Positions 35,559 to 46,234 of a stretch of 64,000 nucleotides of DNA are shown here, in pieces. The position numbers and the translations under genes were made by a program. The notes beneath the pieces were generated by a model. The model saw only the letters and a list, made by a program, of their open reading frames with translations, did no database searches and was not told where the DNA came from. Positions within the stretch are counted from its first letter, which is position 1; each line of letters starts with the position of its first letter. Source of the DNA: Dimargaris cristalligena (Eukaryota > Kickxellomycota > Dimargaritomycetes > Dimargaritales > Dimargaritaceae). The stretch covers positions 22,234 to 86,233 of the forward strand of contig JANBQC010000036.1 of the NCBI GenBank assembly GCA_027576995.1, in the 5' to 3' direction.

Positions 35559-36661
35559 ACTAACTGATCGCCTTCTTTCCTCAAGGGGCGATTATATATC
35601 CCCCCCTCTTTGATCTGCTTTGATCGCCTTTTTTTAATCGTGGGGGTGAGTTAGATTGACTATAATCTCCCCCCTACCTAAAAAGCATTCACTATCGTTC
35701 CTCGTTCTTTTTCCCCCCTTAAACCCACCCCTCCTATTATCGCCCTATATCCCCCCCTCTGTGTAGTATTTGTCACCAATAAATCGAGTATCGTCAGTGC
35801 ATCGCCTTTCATTTTGCTAATCACCGTAATGCCAATATGAATAATATAGCCCCGTCGTCATGGGATGATGATGAATGGGGTTTCCAACCACGGTGGATAT
35901 AATGGGAAGCAGTAAAAAGGGCGTGTAGGCAGTGAGGGTTCGCTAGTATAATAGGGAATAAATAGTCCATTAAAAGAGAGACCCCCTAGATTAGAAGACC
36001 GAATCATAGGCGTTGTCGATAGATGGATAATTAACGGTCGGTTAGATGACGGAGAAGAAGGATACCACCGTTGGCTGTGTGGAGGCGACTCCCCATTGCG
36101 CACCTTTGCTTTCATAATCATTTATTTCTGGTGGAGCCGTTTTCCTGAGATGCTTTGCGGCCTGAGGTTAGGGTGTACAAGTGAAAGGGGTGGGAGGTCA
36201 CTGGGCCCTCCTTACGAGTTACACAGGATGTGGACAAGCCCCAGCCTTTGTGGGTACTCAACTCAAAGGAAAGGGTTGGGGAAGAACAGCAAGGAACCAC
36301 CACTACACTACTACGTTTACAGGAAAGAGGAGAAGGGGGAAGCGAGCCCCTCTAAGCTCCACTTACCTCTACTCTACTTTGCTCTGTTCTGACCTGAGTT
36401 GGGTTTGTTTTACTTCTTTCCTCTCCCATCCCACCCAAAAGTCCTTCGTCTTTGTGTTGTTCCCGCTTTACCATCCTGTACTATAGCTTGGCCCTGAGGT
36501 ACCTCGTTTTCACTCCTTCACCCATTTATTCGCGCCACTAATTCTACTCCGCTCATCTCTTATTTTAGTTGTTCTTTGTCGAGTCTCTGTTGTATCGCAA
36601 TTGGTCCCGACTATATACCCTCTAGACCTTCCCTACTTTCGCCCCCCTTAACATTCTCACC
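35559..36661. other. Intergenic, GAPDH 3' flank and RNase kappa promoter
   Basis: AATAAA at 35778-35783 is the likely GAPDH polyadenylation signal. No coding signal was seen in the rest. The last 250 bases are T/C-rich, as expected of a leader. Confidence 0.5.
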
Positions 36662-37532
36662 ATGAAGCCCCTCGTCGGACCTGGTTGCGCCACTTGCTGC
36701 TCAGTGGTCAGCACAGTTGGCATCATTTTCCTGGTAAGCCCCCCCACCCTAATCCTCTGACCTGACCTGCTGCTCTATTGTCTGCATTCTGAACGAGCCC
36801 TAGCCCGCTGCCGAACGAGTATATATATATATATATATATACTGCAGGACGGCGCCCGCGGCCCCGCCGCGGCCGTAGGCTTGACGGAACACGNNNNNNN
36901 NNNCGAGCCCTAGCCCGCTGGCGCCCGCGTATATTGATAGATATATTTATATAGATACTGGAGTACGCATCCCCCCCCCCGCCCGCTGCCCAACCGGTAC
37001 AGGTAACCATGACTTTTTGGCTATTTCGTTCGGTAAAACTATATGCATATCATGTTTTTATGCCCTCGCTTCACCATTAATAGCTCATCCTCGGGGGTAT
37101 GTTCAGCAGCCGCGCCCCCCAATTCACCGAGTCGGAAAACGACCCCAAGAACTACGACGCCATCGCTAGCTCCTGCTACACCGCAGCGGGGATCTATGCC
37201 GGGTTTCTGCTCTTTTGCTGTTGTCAGGTAAGGCGTGTATTCTAACTTAACTCCAATCACTTGAATGGGAGGATATGGACAATGGTTGATTTATTTATAT
37301 ATGCATATATCTCTCGAAAAAACAGACCCCTGGGCTAATAATATCAACTCCGCCGGGCTCCGGAGTCCGGCAATTGTGGCATTCATTGACTAATCGTCTT
37401 TAACTTTATTTCTACTACTTGTACACCCCCACCTACACCATGATGCCCCGAATCCAATATTATCTTTAAACCACCAACCTCCGTACCAAATAGTCAATGA
37501 TGAACCGACGCGTCAACCGTAGCCGAACCTAA
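36662..37532 (+). CDS. RNase kappa (RNASEK) family membrane protein
   Basis: Three exons (36662-36733, 37084-37227, 37494-37532) give 84 residues. Helix 1 is in exon 1 and the start of exon 2 (CCSVVSTVGIIFLLILGGMF), with a GPGC lead like the CCGPK lead of animal RNASEK. A polar loop with ENDPKNYDAIASSCY follows, then helix 2 (AAGIYAGFLLFCCCQ) and a basic tail (NRRVNRSR). Animal RNASEK is a subunit associated with the V-ATPase Vo sector and is needed for endosome acidification. Exon 3 is short and rests on the acceptor CCAAATAG and phase alone. Intron 1 contains an assembly gap (N at 36894-36903), but neither flanking exon is affected. Confidence 0.75.
36894..36903. other. Assembly gap with duplicated flanks
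   Basis: Ten N bases. The 17-base string CGAGCCCTAGCCCGCTG occurs on both sides (36794-36810 and 36904-36920), and GGCGCCCGCG also recurs (36851-36860, 36920-36929). This suggests a collapsed or over-extended repeat at a scaffold join. Confidence 0.9.
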
Positions 37533-38646
37533 TCACCCGAGATTTGCAAGCTGTTTCTTATCGCTGCACCTCCTTCTTTCTAGTGAGTGGCGTACGGATA
37601 ACCTACTGGGTCAACCCGACTCCGTCTCTTCTTAAATCAATGTTTTATCATTTAATCTATTTTTGATTTAGTACTACCCCTCCTTCTCCGGCCGACAATT
37701 TCCCCGATGATTGGAATGCTGCCGGTTGAGGGCATATAAACAACAATAAAAGAGTACCCCGAACTATGCCAGGCGGCCATTTGTTCCGTAACTCACAGGT
37801 TCCCGTAGGTAGTGCACATCCCAATTTCGACATTCAATCTATATACAGTGTGGTGGTGGTGGGCTCTTCTCTCCCACCTTAATTGTTGCACACCTTTACC
37901 TCTAAATCAATCCTCTGGGGGCGGACGGTTAATGCACGTGACTAATAGGGGGCAGGACTTAGCCAGGTGTTTGGGGCTGGTGGGTGAGTTGCATTGCATT
38001 TGTATCCCCCCAATTGATGAATATCCCGCGATGGGGGGAAATAGTGATTATTTATTGGTGGTCTGCACCCCCCACCAAGAGTGATGATGAATAATATGGG
38101 TGAAATTCGGCCCAGCTGTATAAGGTTTTACATGGTAAGTGTATGGGATAATATATGGAAGATTTATTTTTAACCAGTAGTATTTGCTTCATCTAACGGA
38201 TTTTTCGTTATACAGCTCGGTTGAACCTTTCCCATATTCACCCTTCCTCCCTCCAAGCCAAATCCTATTGCCTAGTTAGTGGAGTGCTTTTCTCCACCCG
38301 TATTTTCAAGCCAGGCGGATTGGGAGGGAAGTTAGGTTGCTGGCGCTAGAGAGGAATACCATAGGTGGATTAATTGGACTGGTGAATAACGTAGTGTAGT
38401 GGTGGGGTGGCAGCACCCACCGTTGGCTCTCCTCTTCCTCGTCCATGTGCATGTATGTCCCTGTCATTCATATAGCTTTGGTTTGACAAGTCAACTCAAC
38501 CTGAAGCAAAATATTCTACACAGCAAGAAAACGACCAATCCCACCCCCACTTTGACCCTCTTCGTCTTTCCCGTATTCCTTACTCCCCCGCCGTCGACGT
38601 CCCCTGTATCATACATATAGTCCCTTCTCCTCAGCTCCCCTTCGCC
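37533..38646. other. Intergenic, holds repeat copy 2
   Basis: Apart from the inverted-repeat element (38093-38238) and the C/T-rich leader of NDUFB3 near 38560-38640, nothing coding was seen. Confidence 0.5.
38093..38238 (+). repeat. Dispersed short inverted-repeat element, copy 2 (most complete)
   Basis: About 146 bases ending in inverted repeats. The left end AATATGGG...CCCAGCTGTATAA and the reverse complement of the right end agree at 27 of 34 positions without gaps, including the perfect blocks AATATGGG and AGCTGTATAA. The core includes TTTAACCAGTAGTATTTGC. Too short to code; it fits a non-autonomous DNA transposon (MITE-like). Confidence 0.75.
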
Positions 38647-38859
38647 ATGTCCAGGACAAATCTCTACCGTTTTAACCGCGGTGCCCACCAAGTGCACCAC
38701 CGCCTCTATGATCCTTGGGCCCAGCGCGAGGCCTGGCGCAAGGATCCCTTCTTCGGCCGCCGTAACGTCATCAAGGGCCTGGCCCCTGGGCTGGGCATCG
38801 CCACCGGCGCCTTCCTGTGTCTGCTTGGCTACGAATATATCACCGACAAACGCCTGTAA
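38647..38859 (+). CDS. NADH dehydrogenase (complex I) B12 subunit, NDUFB3
   Basis: A 70-residue single-exon protein. The motif DPWAQREAWRKDPFF is the hallmark of NDUFB3/B12, followed by one membrane helix (APGLGIATGAFLCLLGYEYI) and a short basic end. It is an accessory subunit of the complex I membrane arm in the mitochondrial inner membrane. The basic, aromatic first 20 residues lack a cleavable presequence, as is usual for this subunit. Its presence implies that the organism retains complex I. TTAATAAAGC at 38947 is a likely polyadenylation signal. Confidence 0.88.
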   Translation: MSRTNLYRFNRGAHQVHHRLYDPWAQREAWRKDPFFGRRNVIKGLAPGLGIATGAFLCLLGYEYITDKRL

Positions 38860-39702
38860 TCCCACTGCTCGACCTAGCGCGTCGTCAGGTGGGGGCTCTC
38901 TCTTTCCCCTCCCACACCTTATCCTCTAGAACCCAAAGTGTCGACCTTAATAAAGCTCATAAGACCAGCCGGTCCCTCTATACTATTGTTATTGGTAGTA
39001 GTAGTAGTAGTGGTGGTAGTAGCAGCGGGTCGAGTGACCTAAGTGTATGCATTAGCCTCTCTCTCTCTCTCAGCACTGGCGGGGTAGCGCATAGAAGCAG
39101 GCCGCTACTCCACTGGGTGGGTGGGTGGTATTAACGCATATATGTAGTATGCCACCAACCACCATCCCCTGTGGGTTGACTGATGCCCCCCTGGCCCACC
39201 CAATCTAGGCAACCCCAGGTCCAGAAGGTTGACACCTCTCGTCTTCCCCAAACATCCCGTTCTCTCTCCCCCATAGTGTGCAGTGGCAGAGTACCACTGT
39301 CGCCCCCCTCACTAACCTAACCCTCTTCTTTACGCTTAACCCGTTGTTTTTTACCCTTGTTGTTGCGACTTTGTCTTCATCCCTTTCCCATCTCCCCGTT
39401 TTCCCGTCGTCCGTTTCCCCCTTGTCTTGTCCGTACGAAGAAGTAAGCCCCGTCAGATGAGTCTTGGTGCTCAACCCGCATACTATTGTCATCTAGCCAG
39501 CCAGCCCCGTTTCCCCGCTTGACCTGAGGTATCCTCTTCTAACTGTTCCCTCCTGCGAACTCCTTTGCCTCGACCTCCCGTGGCAGGTGCCCTGTTTATT
39601 GCGCCCTGCCCTTTTAAACCAGGTTATCATTGCCTGCTATTCGCAAGTGCCCACCAATTCCTGATACAAATCCCCTTTACTATAGTATTATCCTCTCCAG
39701 CA
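38860..39702 (+). promoter_or_regulatory. NDUFB3 3' flank and NDK-gene leader with a leader intron
   Basis: A TAG/TGG trinucleotide run (about 38996-39025) and a CT run (39056-39071) lie here. The donor GAAGAA|GTAAGC near 39442 and the acceptor TCCTCTCCAG ending at 39700, two bases before the start codon, suggest a leader intron. No ORF is credible. Confidence 0.4.
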
Positions 39703-42700
39703 ATGGTCATGGATTCGAATCCCGTAAGTAGTGTCCCCCGAGCCCCGGAATTGTAAACTCCGCTCGTTAATTAAATAATGCCGTATCCGTGGCGGAATAC
39801 ATCCCCGCGACTCCTACGCCATCCAAGCAGAATACTGCTTCTTCCAATCGTATCTAATCAATCCCCTCTGATTCCTGTCCCTGGCCGGTATGGCTGCTGC
39901 TCCGATTAACCCTTTCTGGCCCCTCCTTCGGCTTAATGCCCCTAGATCCCCGACAATCGCACCTTGGCCCTGCTGAAGCCAGATGCTCTGGTGTCGGGTC
40001 GCTTCGTCCAGGTCAAGAGCCTTCTCGCTCTCGAGCAATTTGAAATAATCCGTCAAAAGCGAATCTGGCCCTCTCCGGAGCTTGCCCAGCAGCTACTGGC
40101 CCACTTATCTGATTCCCCTGATTATGTTGGGCATGTTGCCTATCTAACCAGTTCCCCTTGTTTGGCCTTTGAGCTGCAGAAGGATGTCGCTGTACTGTCT
40201 CTCCAGTTACTCATGGGTCCCGATGATGCCGAGGAGGCCCGTCGGGACTCCCCCGAGACTATCCGGGGTAGCTTCGCGACCGATAACATTCGCAATTGCA
40301 TCTACGCTCCCACCGATCCGGCCATGGCCCAGTCGCAGATCCAGCTTCTATTCTCTGCGGAGGTACCCGAGTGTAAGCCCATCAGTCCAGATAGCTTCTC
40401 CCCCCAGAGCATGGTGATTGGCGCCGTTGAACAAACCTTTGCCTTCATTAAGCCCGATGGCATGTCCAACGGCCACAAGGAAGCCATTCTAAACCAGATC
40501 CAGGCCCGCGGCTATAAGGTAGTCCGGTCCATTGAGAAGCAACTGGCCCGCGAAGAGGCCGCCTCTTTCTACGACTACCATGTCGGTCAAATCTACTACG
40601 AACAATACGCCACATTCATGTCCAGTGGTCCCGTTCTTATCATGATCCTGGAGGGCGAAAACATCATTGAGGGCTGGCGAGAAATGATGGGTCCTACGAA
40701 CCCCATAAAGGCCCGCCGGGACGCCCCCATGAGCATTCGGGCCAAATACGGTTCCATGACTACTCGCAATGCTGTTCACGGGAGTAGTTCCGAAACCTCC
40801 GCCCGCCGGGGCATCGATTTCTTTTTCACGAATCCCTGGACTCTGGCACCACCCGCCCCTGTGGCGGAAGATGCCGCCCAGCCCGTGGAAGAGGAATTCA
40901 TTTATCCAGGCGAATCAAAGGATTCATCGTCCGAGCCTATTGAAGAACCCACTGCGGTCCCGGCCGACGAAACCGCCGCGGTCGAGGAATCCCTCCCAGA
41001 AGCCGTCTTACCTGAAGTTTCTTCCCAGGAGCCGGTGCCGACTATTAATCCCGAGCCTGTGGAATCACAGAGCGAGCCCGAGGCTCCCCAGACGGCCCGG
41101 GCGGAGCTGTCGGCTTCGGATGAAACCCAAGTTGAGCTTACCTCCTCCGATGCTTCACCAGCTACCGAAGTGGTCCCAGATACTATACCCCAGGCCGATG
41201 CCTTAGTCGAGGCCGTGGTGGTAGAAGACGAAGAGCCTGCGCTTCAGGCCGAAGCCGAGTCGTCCGTAATCCCATCAGAGGAGCCCACCCTTAAACCCGA
41301 CGAGTCCCCCGCTCCAATTGATTCAGGCATTGATTCCGCAATTAACAGTGGGACTGAGTCCGAGGACCAGCCCATCGAGTCCATGGTGGATAATATCACC
41401 CCTCCGAGTGATACTGAGGCCGCTACCGAATCCCAACCAGAGCCGGAGGCCGAATCCCGATCTGAACCCGTGCCTACTCCCGAAACTGAGCTGGATTCAG
41501 AGCCTCACCCTGAGCCCGAATTCGAATCTACTGCCGAGTCCGTACCCACGCCCGAGGACGAATCCGCTGCTAAGCCTGAGGGCGAACCTGAGTCGGCGAT
41601 TGAGTCGGTGGAAGATCCTGCAACCGTGCCGGAGTCAGCTTCATTGCCTATCGCCAACCCAACTGCTGATGCGCCGACAGAAGCCCCCGAGGAATCGAAC
41701 CCTCCTTCTGAATCATCCGAGGCCTTGCCCAACGAAACCCAGGCCCCCTTGTCGGAAGAGGCTACCGAGGTGCCCTCTGGTGCTGAATCAGCTTTGGAAG
41801 AGACGGTGGCTGTGACTGAGGACGTGGCTTCGCCCTCCTTAACCGCCGTTCCAGAAGTTGTAGAAGTGCCTCAAGTGGACGGAGGATCGGCTGCCCCTGC
41901 CGAGCCTATTACGAACGGGGTAGATGCTTCGTCGGATCCGGCTTCTGTATCCACCCCGTCCGGTGATTCCACAGTCGACTCAGCTTCCGAACCTAAACCC
42001 GAGCCGAAGGGTCCGGCCCCGGAGCCCGTGATCACTACTCCACCGGCCGCTGAGTCCTCCACCATCGCTTCCCCAGCTCGGACACCAGTCAAATCTAAGG
42101 CGACTCCCACCAAGTCTGCTTCGGCTACTAAGACGGTTAAGCCTGCATCTACGCGGTCTGTACCCGTAGACCCCAAGGTGCGGGTCGGTGCTGCACGTAA
42201 GGCCCCCGTCGCCGCCCCATCGGCGTCCTCTGCTCGCTCCACCACGACTCGTACGGCACCTACAGTCACTCGGCCGGCCATCAAGGGAACCACTCCTACT
42301 AGCACCACTCGAGTAGTATCGGCTACTGGCAGTCCATCCACCACACGTGCCCCAACGCGACCGACCATGTCTACCACCCGGTCCACCAGCTCCACGGCTC
42401 CCGCCAGGGGGACGACCACCCCCCCGTCGGTCCGTACCACCACGGCCCGACCAGGTGTTCCGGCGGTGCCGCGAACCCCACCCGTGTCTAGTTCCCGTCG
42501 TACGACTGTCACTCCGCCTGCCGCATCCTCCGGTGCTGCTACCGGAGCCTCTCGTCGCTCAACTATGGAACCCAGTGTCATTAGAAAGAGCGTGTCTAAT
42601 CTATCGGCCGGGTCTACTGGGGCTGATGCCACCTCTGCTCTTCGAGCCACGCGTCGGGCCACCCCCATTGGTACGCGCACCGTGCCGGTCTCTCGCTCTG

Positions 42701-43422
42701 GTCCTAGCACGACCACCGCCTCTTCCTCCGCCGGTACTGGTGCTACCACACCGACTGCTCGCAGGGCCGCCTTGGCCTCAACGTCCAAGGCTGCGGGTCC
42801 CATAACTGTAACTCCTTCACCGAACCGGACTCCCGTTCGCTCATCGTCGGCTACCCGGTCGACTGCAAATGATGCCAAGGCAAGTACGGTTGTCAAGCGG
42901 CCCGTGGTTCGACCCAGCGTTACATCTGCGACTGAGCCCGCTCCCCGTTTGCGTAAGACACCGGAAACCACCGGCTCTCCGTCTAAACCCACCCCCGGGG
43001 CTCGTACCGCGTCTGCCACCATCGCACGGTCCCGCCCTGCTCCAGTCACGGCTACATCGTCTAGGACTAGCACCCTTCGATCCTCCACGGTGCCGGTGGC
43101 CACCCGCAAACCTGTCACTCGACCCGGTCTACCTTCCGCTGCTACTCCAGCCAAGTCCCGGCCCGCTGTGCCGGGCAAGAAAGGGGCGGTGGCGGAAGCC
43201 AAAACCAATGGGACTTCCCAAACCCCGGTTGATCCGCTCGATGCGCCCGAAGCAACCGAGTCCGAACCACTGGCCGAGGCTTGCCCTCCTTCGGAAGAGC
43301 AGGCTTCTGAACAAGTCGAATCCGTCCCGGTTGAGGCTGCTGATGCTGGCGAGCCTGCCCCGATCGAAATCCCTGAACCAGAGACCCCAGCCCCCGAGCC
43401 CATCGAGAGCACCACTGCCTGA
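39703..43422 (+). CDS. Tandem NDK-domain protein with a long low-complexity tail
   Basis: Two exons (39703-39723, 39946-43422) give 1165 residues. Two nucleoside-diphosphate-kinase domains occupy about 8-145 and 169-310. Domain 1 begins RTLALLKPDAL but has RNCIYAPTD where active NDKs have RNxxHGSD, so its phospho-acceptor His is Tyr127 and it should be inactive. Domain 2 (FAFIKPDGMSNG ... RNAVHGSSSETSARR) keeps His285, with Ser replacing the usual Asp after HGS. The layout recalls NME8/NME9-like proteins without thioredoxin. Residues 311-740 are rich in Glu, Pro, Ser and Ala. Residues 740-1100 are Thr/Ser/Pro/Arg/Ala-rich and very basic, the profile of a microtubule- or polyanion-binding linker. 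The last 70 residues are acidic again. A flagellar or cytoskeletal role is a guess. Confidence 0.8.
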
Positions 43423-45008
43423 TCCCGAATATCGGATTAGGTTTTCTCTAGCCCTAGGGGTTAATCGCCTTTCCTTTTTTTTCTTGTGCGTGCCTGCGTG
43501 TTTTCTAACACTTCTCTCCTTTAAACAGTTCGCCGAATTGATTGGTCTTTCAAGCCCGCCACGGTTCAGCAGTAATCTACTCGGTACGGGATCATTTACC
43601 CAAGAGAGAGAAAGTGAGATCATGGTTATATCCTGGCCTTGGTTAATTTACTATCCAACCCCTTATTTTCAAAGGACCATGTGGGCTGCCCAGTAGGCCT
43701 ACTGACCTTTTAATTTTTAGTAACCCCCGTTTCTAGCCCTTTTATTCTTATCACTATGCCTTGGCCGCTCGCGCCCGATCGATAATGTGCGAGCCATGTT
43801 TGGCTGATAACCCCTTCTCCGCCCTTTTCCATATTATTATATTTTTTATACCCCAATGGGCAAATCGAATTAGCATTGATGACCATTTAATCTCCGTTTA
43901 CTGCAATGGCCATGATTATGTAGGCACGCATTCAAACTTAACGTAGCCAGCCACGCCCCTGCTCCGTTGATGGTTCAGCCCCCCCTCCCTGTTTTAGTTG
44001 ACGTTAAATTGCTCTTTAAAGTTTCGTTAAAACGATTAGCGCTTGACCCTGCCCATCGAGTCGACTTTCGTATTCCATCGACAAATTAGCTTGCTATTTT
44101 CTAGTGACTTCTCATTAACGAACCCATGGGGCCTTGGGTCATTTGTTGACAGCCCCTCTCTAACCATGGCATGTAGGGCTACAGTCATTTGATTTGTGAC
44201 CAACTTCAGCCCAGGTTATCCCACATTGCACCCCCCTATTATCCATCTAGCTACCCAGTTTCCCTATTTTGCGAATAATACAAAATCTCCGCTGAGCATG
44301 CCTGATCTAACAGTCGACTTCAACCTCAACTTCGATAATGAATAGTATACTGTATTTATGGGGGGTAGGCCCTAAGTTACCCGAATAGCTGGTATGTGGT
44401 GGCCTGTGGGGATAGTCAGACGGATTTGGACTGAGTCCTAAGATATCGTCGCCGAAAAGGGGCAGATTGGTGGGGCCGGGAAGAGATGTTCAGTGGATCA
44501 ACGAGAAGAAGGCGTCCTCCTCCATCCTTGATCGTTGCTCTGGTTTATCATAGTTGGAGATAAGCGGGCGGTTGTGGAGTGTATGAGACGGAGGAAGGGG
44601 TAGATCGGTTCGGGGCAAGGTATGTGTAGCTCTGAAACCGCGAAAGTATTATGGATCATTAATGATGGGCAAAGCGGAAGCGCAGTTATTCCTCGTCTCT
44701 TCGTTTGGCGGGCCACAATAGCAAAGGCCGGGCTCCTATGCCGTTGGGACCCCCGTGATTGCGCTCGTCTCTACGCAACCGTTATTTAGCTGGTCGTTGG
44801 GGGAGGTGAGTCGCTTTTACTGCTGCCGTGCCGTGGGCAACTCTACTTTGAATGCTAGCCCTCTCACCAATATATAACCACAAACCACTGGCACTCAGTG
44901 CCAACCCCACCCTTTTACTCACTGATTAAACCTTTGACACTTGATATCTCGTGACCCGCACCTTACTTTCGCCACCGCCCGCCTAGAATCGCTTTGCTTT
45001 CCTTCACT
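43423..45008. other. Intergenic, no gene seen
   Basis: A strong acceptor TTTAAACAG at 43520-43528 suggests a 3' UTR intron of the NDK gene or an unrecognised terminal exon. The rest is A/T-richer than the genes and shows no coding signal. Confidence 0.45.
44871..44877 (+). promoter_or_regulatory. TATA box of the small secreted protein gene
   Basis: TATATAA lies 138 bases before ATG 45009, a spacing like that of GAPDH. Confidence 0.5.
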
Positions 45009-45182
45009 ATGCGCTATCTTTTCGTTACGCTCACCCTCGTCATACTGGCCCAGTCGGCTCTCGCTTCCCCCGTGATGTACGGGCTTTGCGAGCATGCCTC
45101 AGGAATATTGAAGACCCTCGATGATATTGTGGGAGTATTAGCTGGAAACCCTGCTGTAACTTTACCAACCAACTGCTTTTAA
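45009..45182 (+). CDS. Small secreted protein, 57 residues
   Basis: The product starts with a textbook signal peptide (RYLFVTLTLVILAQSALA, cleavage before SPV). That leaves a 37-residue mature peptide with two cysteines, one near each end, that could form a single disulfide. The context is good: a TATA box at 138 bases, a pyrimidine-rich leader and a stop followed by A/T-rich sequence. I start at ATG 45009 rather than the TTG at 44994. No known family. Small cysteine-bearing secreted proteins are common in fungi as effector-like or signalling peptides, but no activity can be claimed. Confidence 0.6.
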   Translation: MRYLFVTLTLVILAQSALASPVMYGLCEHASGILKTLDDIVGVLAGNPAVTLPTNCF

Positions 45183-45450
45183 TGCCATTCGTTCCCCTTC
45201 CACTATTCCCCGTAGCCCCCGCCTATCGAGTTCATTACAATGGCCAACTACCTTTACTCCCATTCCTTTTCCTGATTTCTATCCCTACATTGTATTCCTC
45301 CAGACCCCCATTTGTATGCATAACCTCATCATTTATAAATGTTTATAAGTATATATATATAGATAGATAAACCGAGCCATTTTGCCAAACATACGTTTTT
45401 ATGCGGCGTTGAATAGGCTGATACTCACCATATGGTGAACTGATGGGTAC

Positions 45451-45474
45451 AGAGAGAGAAAGAGAGAGAGAGAC
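45451..45474. repeat. GA-rich simple repeat beside a 14-base palindrome
   Basis: AGAGAGAGAAAGAGAGAGAG lies just past the uridine-kinase-like stop codon, next to the perfect palindrome TCACCATATGGTGA (45425-45438). Both fall in the 3' region between converging genes. Confidence 0.7.
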
Positions 45475-45481
45475 AGGCATT

Positions 45482-46234
45482 CTAGGGGGCCTTAAACAAC
45501 TCATTCATATGCTGCAGAATCATGTTAATAGCCACCTGGTTGCCCCGGCCCTTGGGCACAATAATATCGGCCCAGCGTTTAGTAGGTAGAATGAATTCTT
45601 CGAACGATGGCTTGGCAATAAAGGTATAGTGGCGAAGCATGCGGGTCAAACCGGTCCCCTTTTCGTCCGTCTCCATCAGGGCGGTGACTTGGCGACTTAG
45701 GCGGGTGTCGCTGTCAATGTCCACAAATACCATGAGGGACATGTACTGCCGAATACGCCGCTTGTACAAAATAAGCACCCCGGTCAACAGCACCACGTCG
45801 GGTTTTGAAGTCACCGTGGCGCCGGGCTGCCGGGTGAATGTGGTGCGGTCCCACACGGGGAGCACCACTTCCCGGCCGGCCCGCAGTGAAGCCAGCACCG
45901 TGTCGAGGTGGGCAAAGTCAAAGGCGTCCGGGTGGTCCATGTTGAGTTGGCCGGTCTGGGCCAGTTGGCGTTCCTGGTCGGAGAGTTCCCGGTAGAAGTC
46001 GTCCTGGTTGAGCACCAGCACCTGACGGCCAGTCAAGTGGTTCTGGTGAGCAATGCGGTCACACAGGACCGACCCCATGCTGCGTTTACCCGAGCACCGC
46101 CCCCCGGCGATGCCCACGATAAACGGCTGGGCGAGTAGGTTGGCATCCTCCTGGCTGGGCGTGTACAGACTCAGGGCCGTGAGGTCCTCATCGATATGGA
46201 AAGGCACTAGAGCGGGGGACCCGGAGTTGTCCAT
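45482..46234 (-). CDS. Uridine kinase-like protein with an altered P-loop
   Basis: A 250-residue protein resembling uridine-cytidine kinases. The substrate motifs are NQDDFYREL, MDHPDAFDF, DSDTRLSRQV and KPSFEEFILPTKRWADIIVP, in the right order and spacing. The ATP loop reads GIAGGRCSGKRSM (41-53). The residue after the Walker lysine is Arg, where P-loop kinases have Ser or Thr to bind magnesium. The usual FEGIL is LTGVL, losing a conserved Glu. The lid region after RLSRQV is also divergent. It may be a weak or dead kinase acting as a binding protein or partner. The frame extends upstream to ATG 46474, but that extension has no similarity, so I use ATG 46234. Confidence 0.75.
   Translation of the reverse strand: MDNSGSPALVPFHIDEDLTALSLYTPSQEDANLLAQPFIVGIAGGRCSGKRSMGSVLCDRIAHQNHLTGRQVLVLNQDDFYRELSDQERQLAQTGQLNMDHPDAFDFAHLDTVLASLRAGREVVLPVWDRTTFTRQPGATVTSKPDVVLLTGVLILYKRRIRQYMSLMVFVDIDSDTRLSRQVTALMETDEKGTGLTRMLRHYTFIAKPSFEEFILPTKRWADIIVPKGRGNQVAINMILQHMNELFKAP

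Noticed and set aside
39711..39723. GGATTCGAATCC resembling a tRNA B box
   Set aside because: It is a palindrome inside exon 1 of the NDK gene. No A box, cloverleaf arms or terminator are nearby.
41871..43415. 514-codon antisense frame across the NDK tail
   Set aside because: It mirrors the low-complexity Thr/Ser/Pro tail. Its Val/Gly/Ala composition is the expected shadow.
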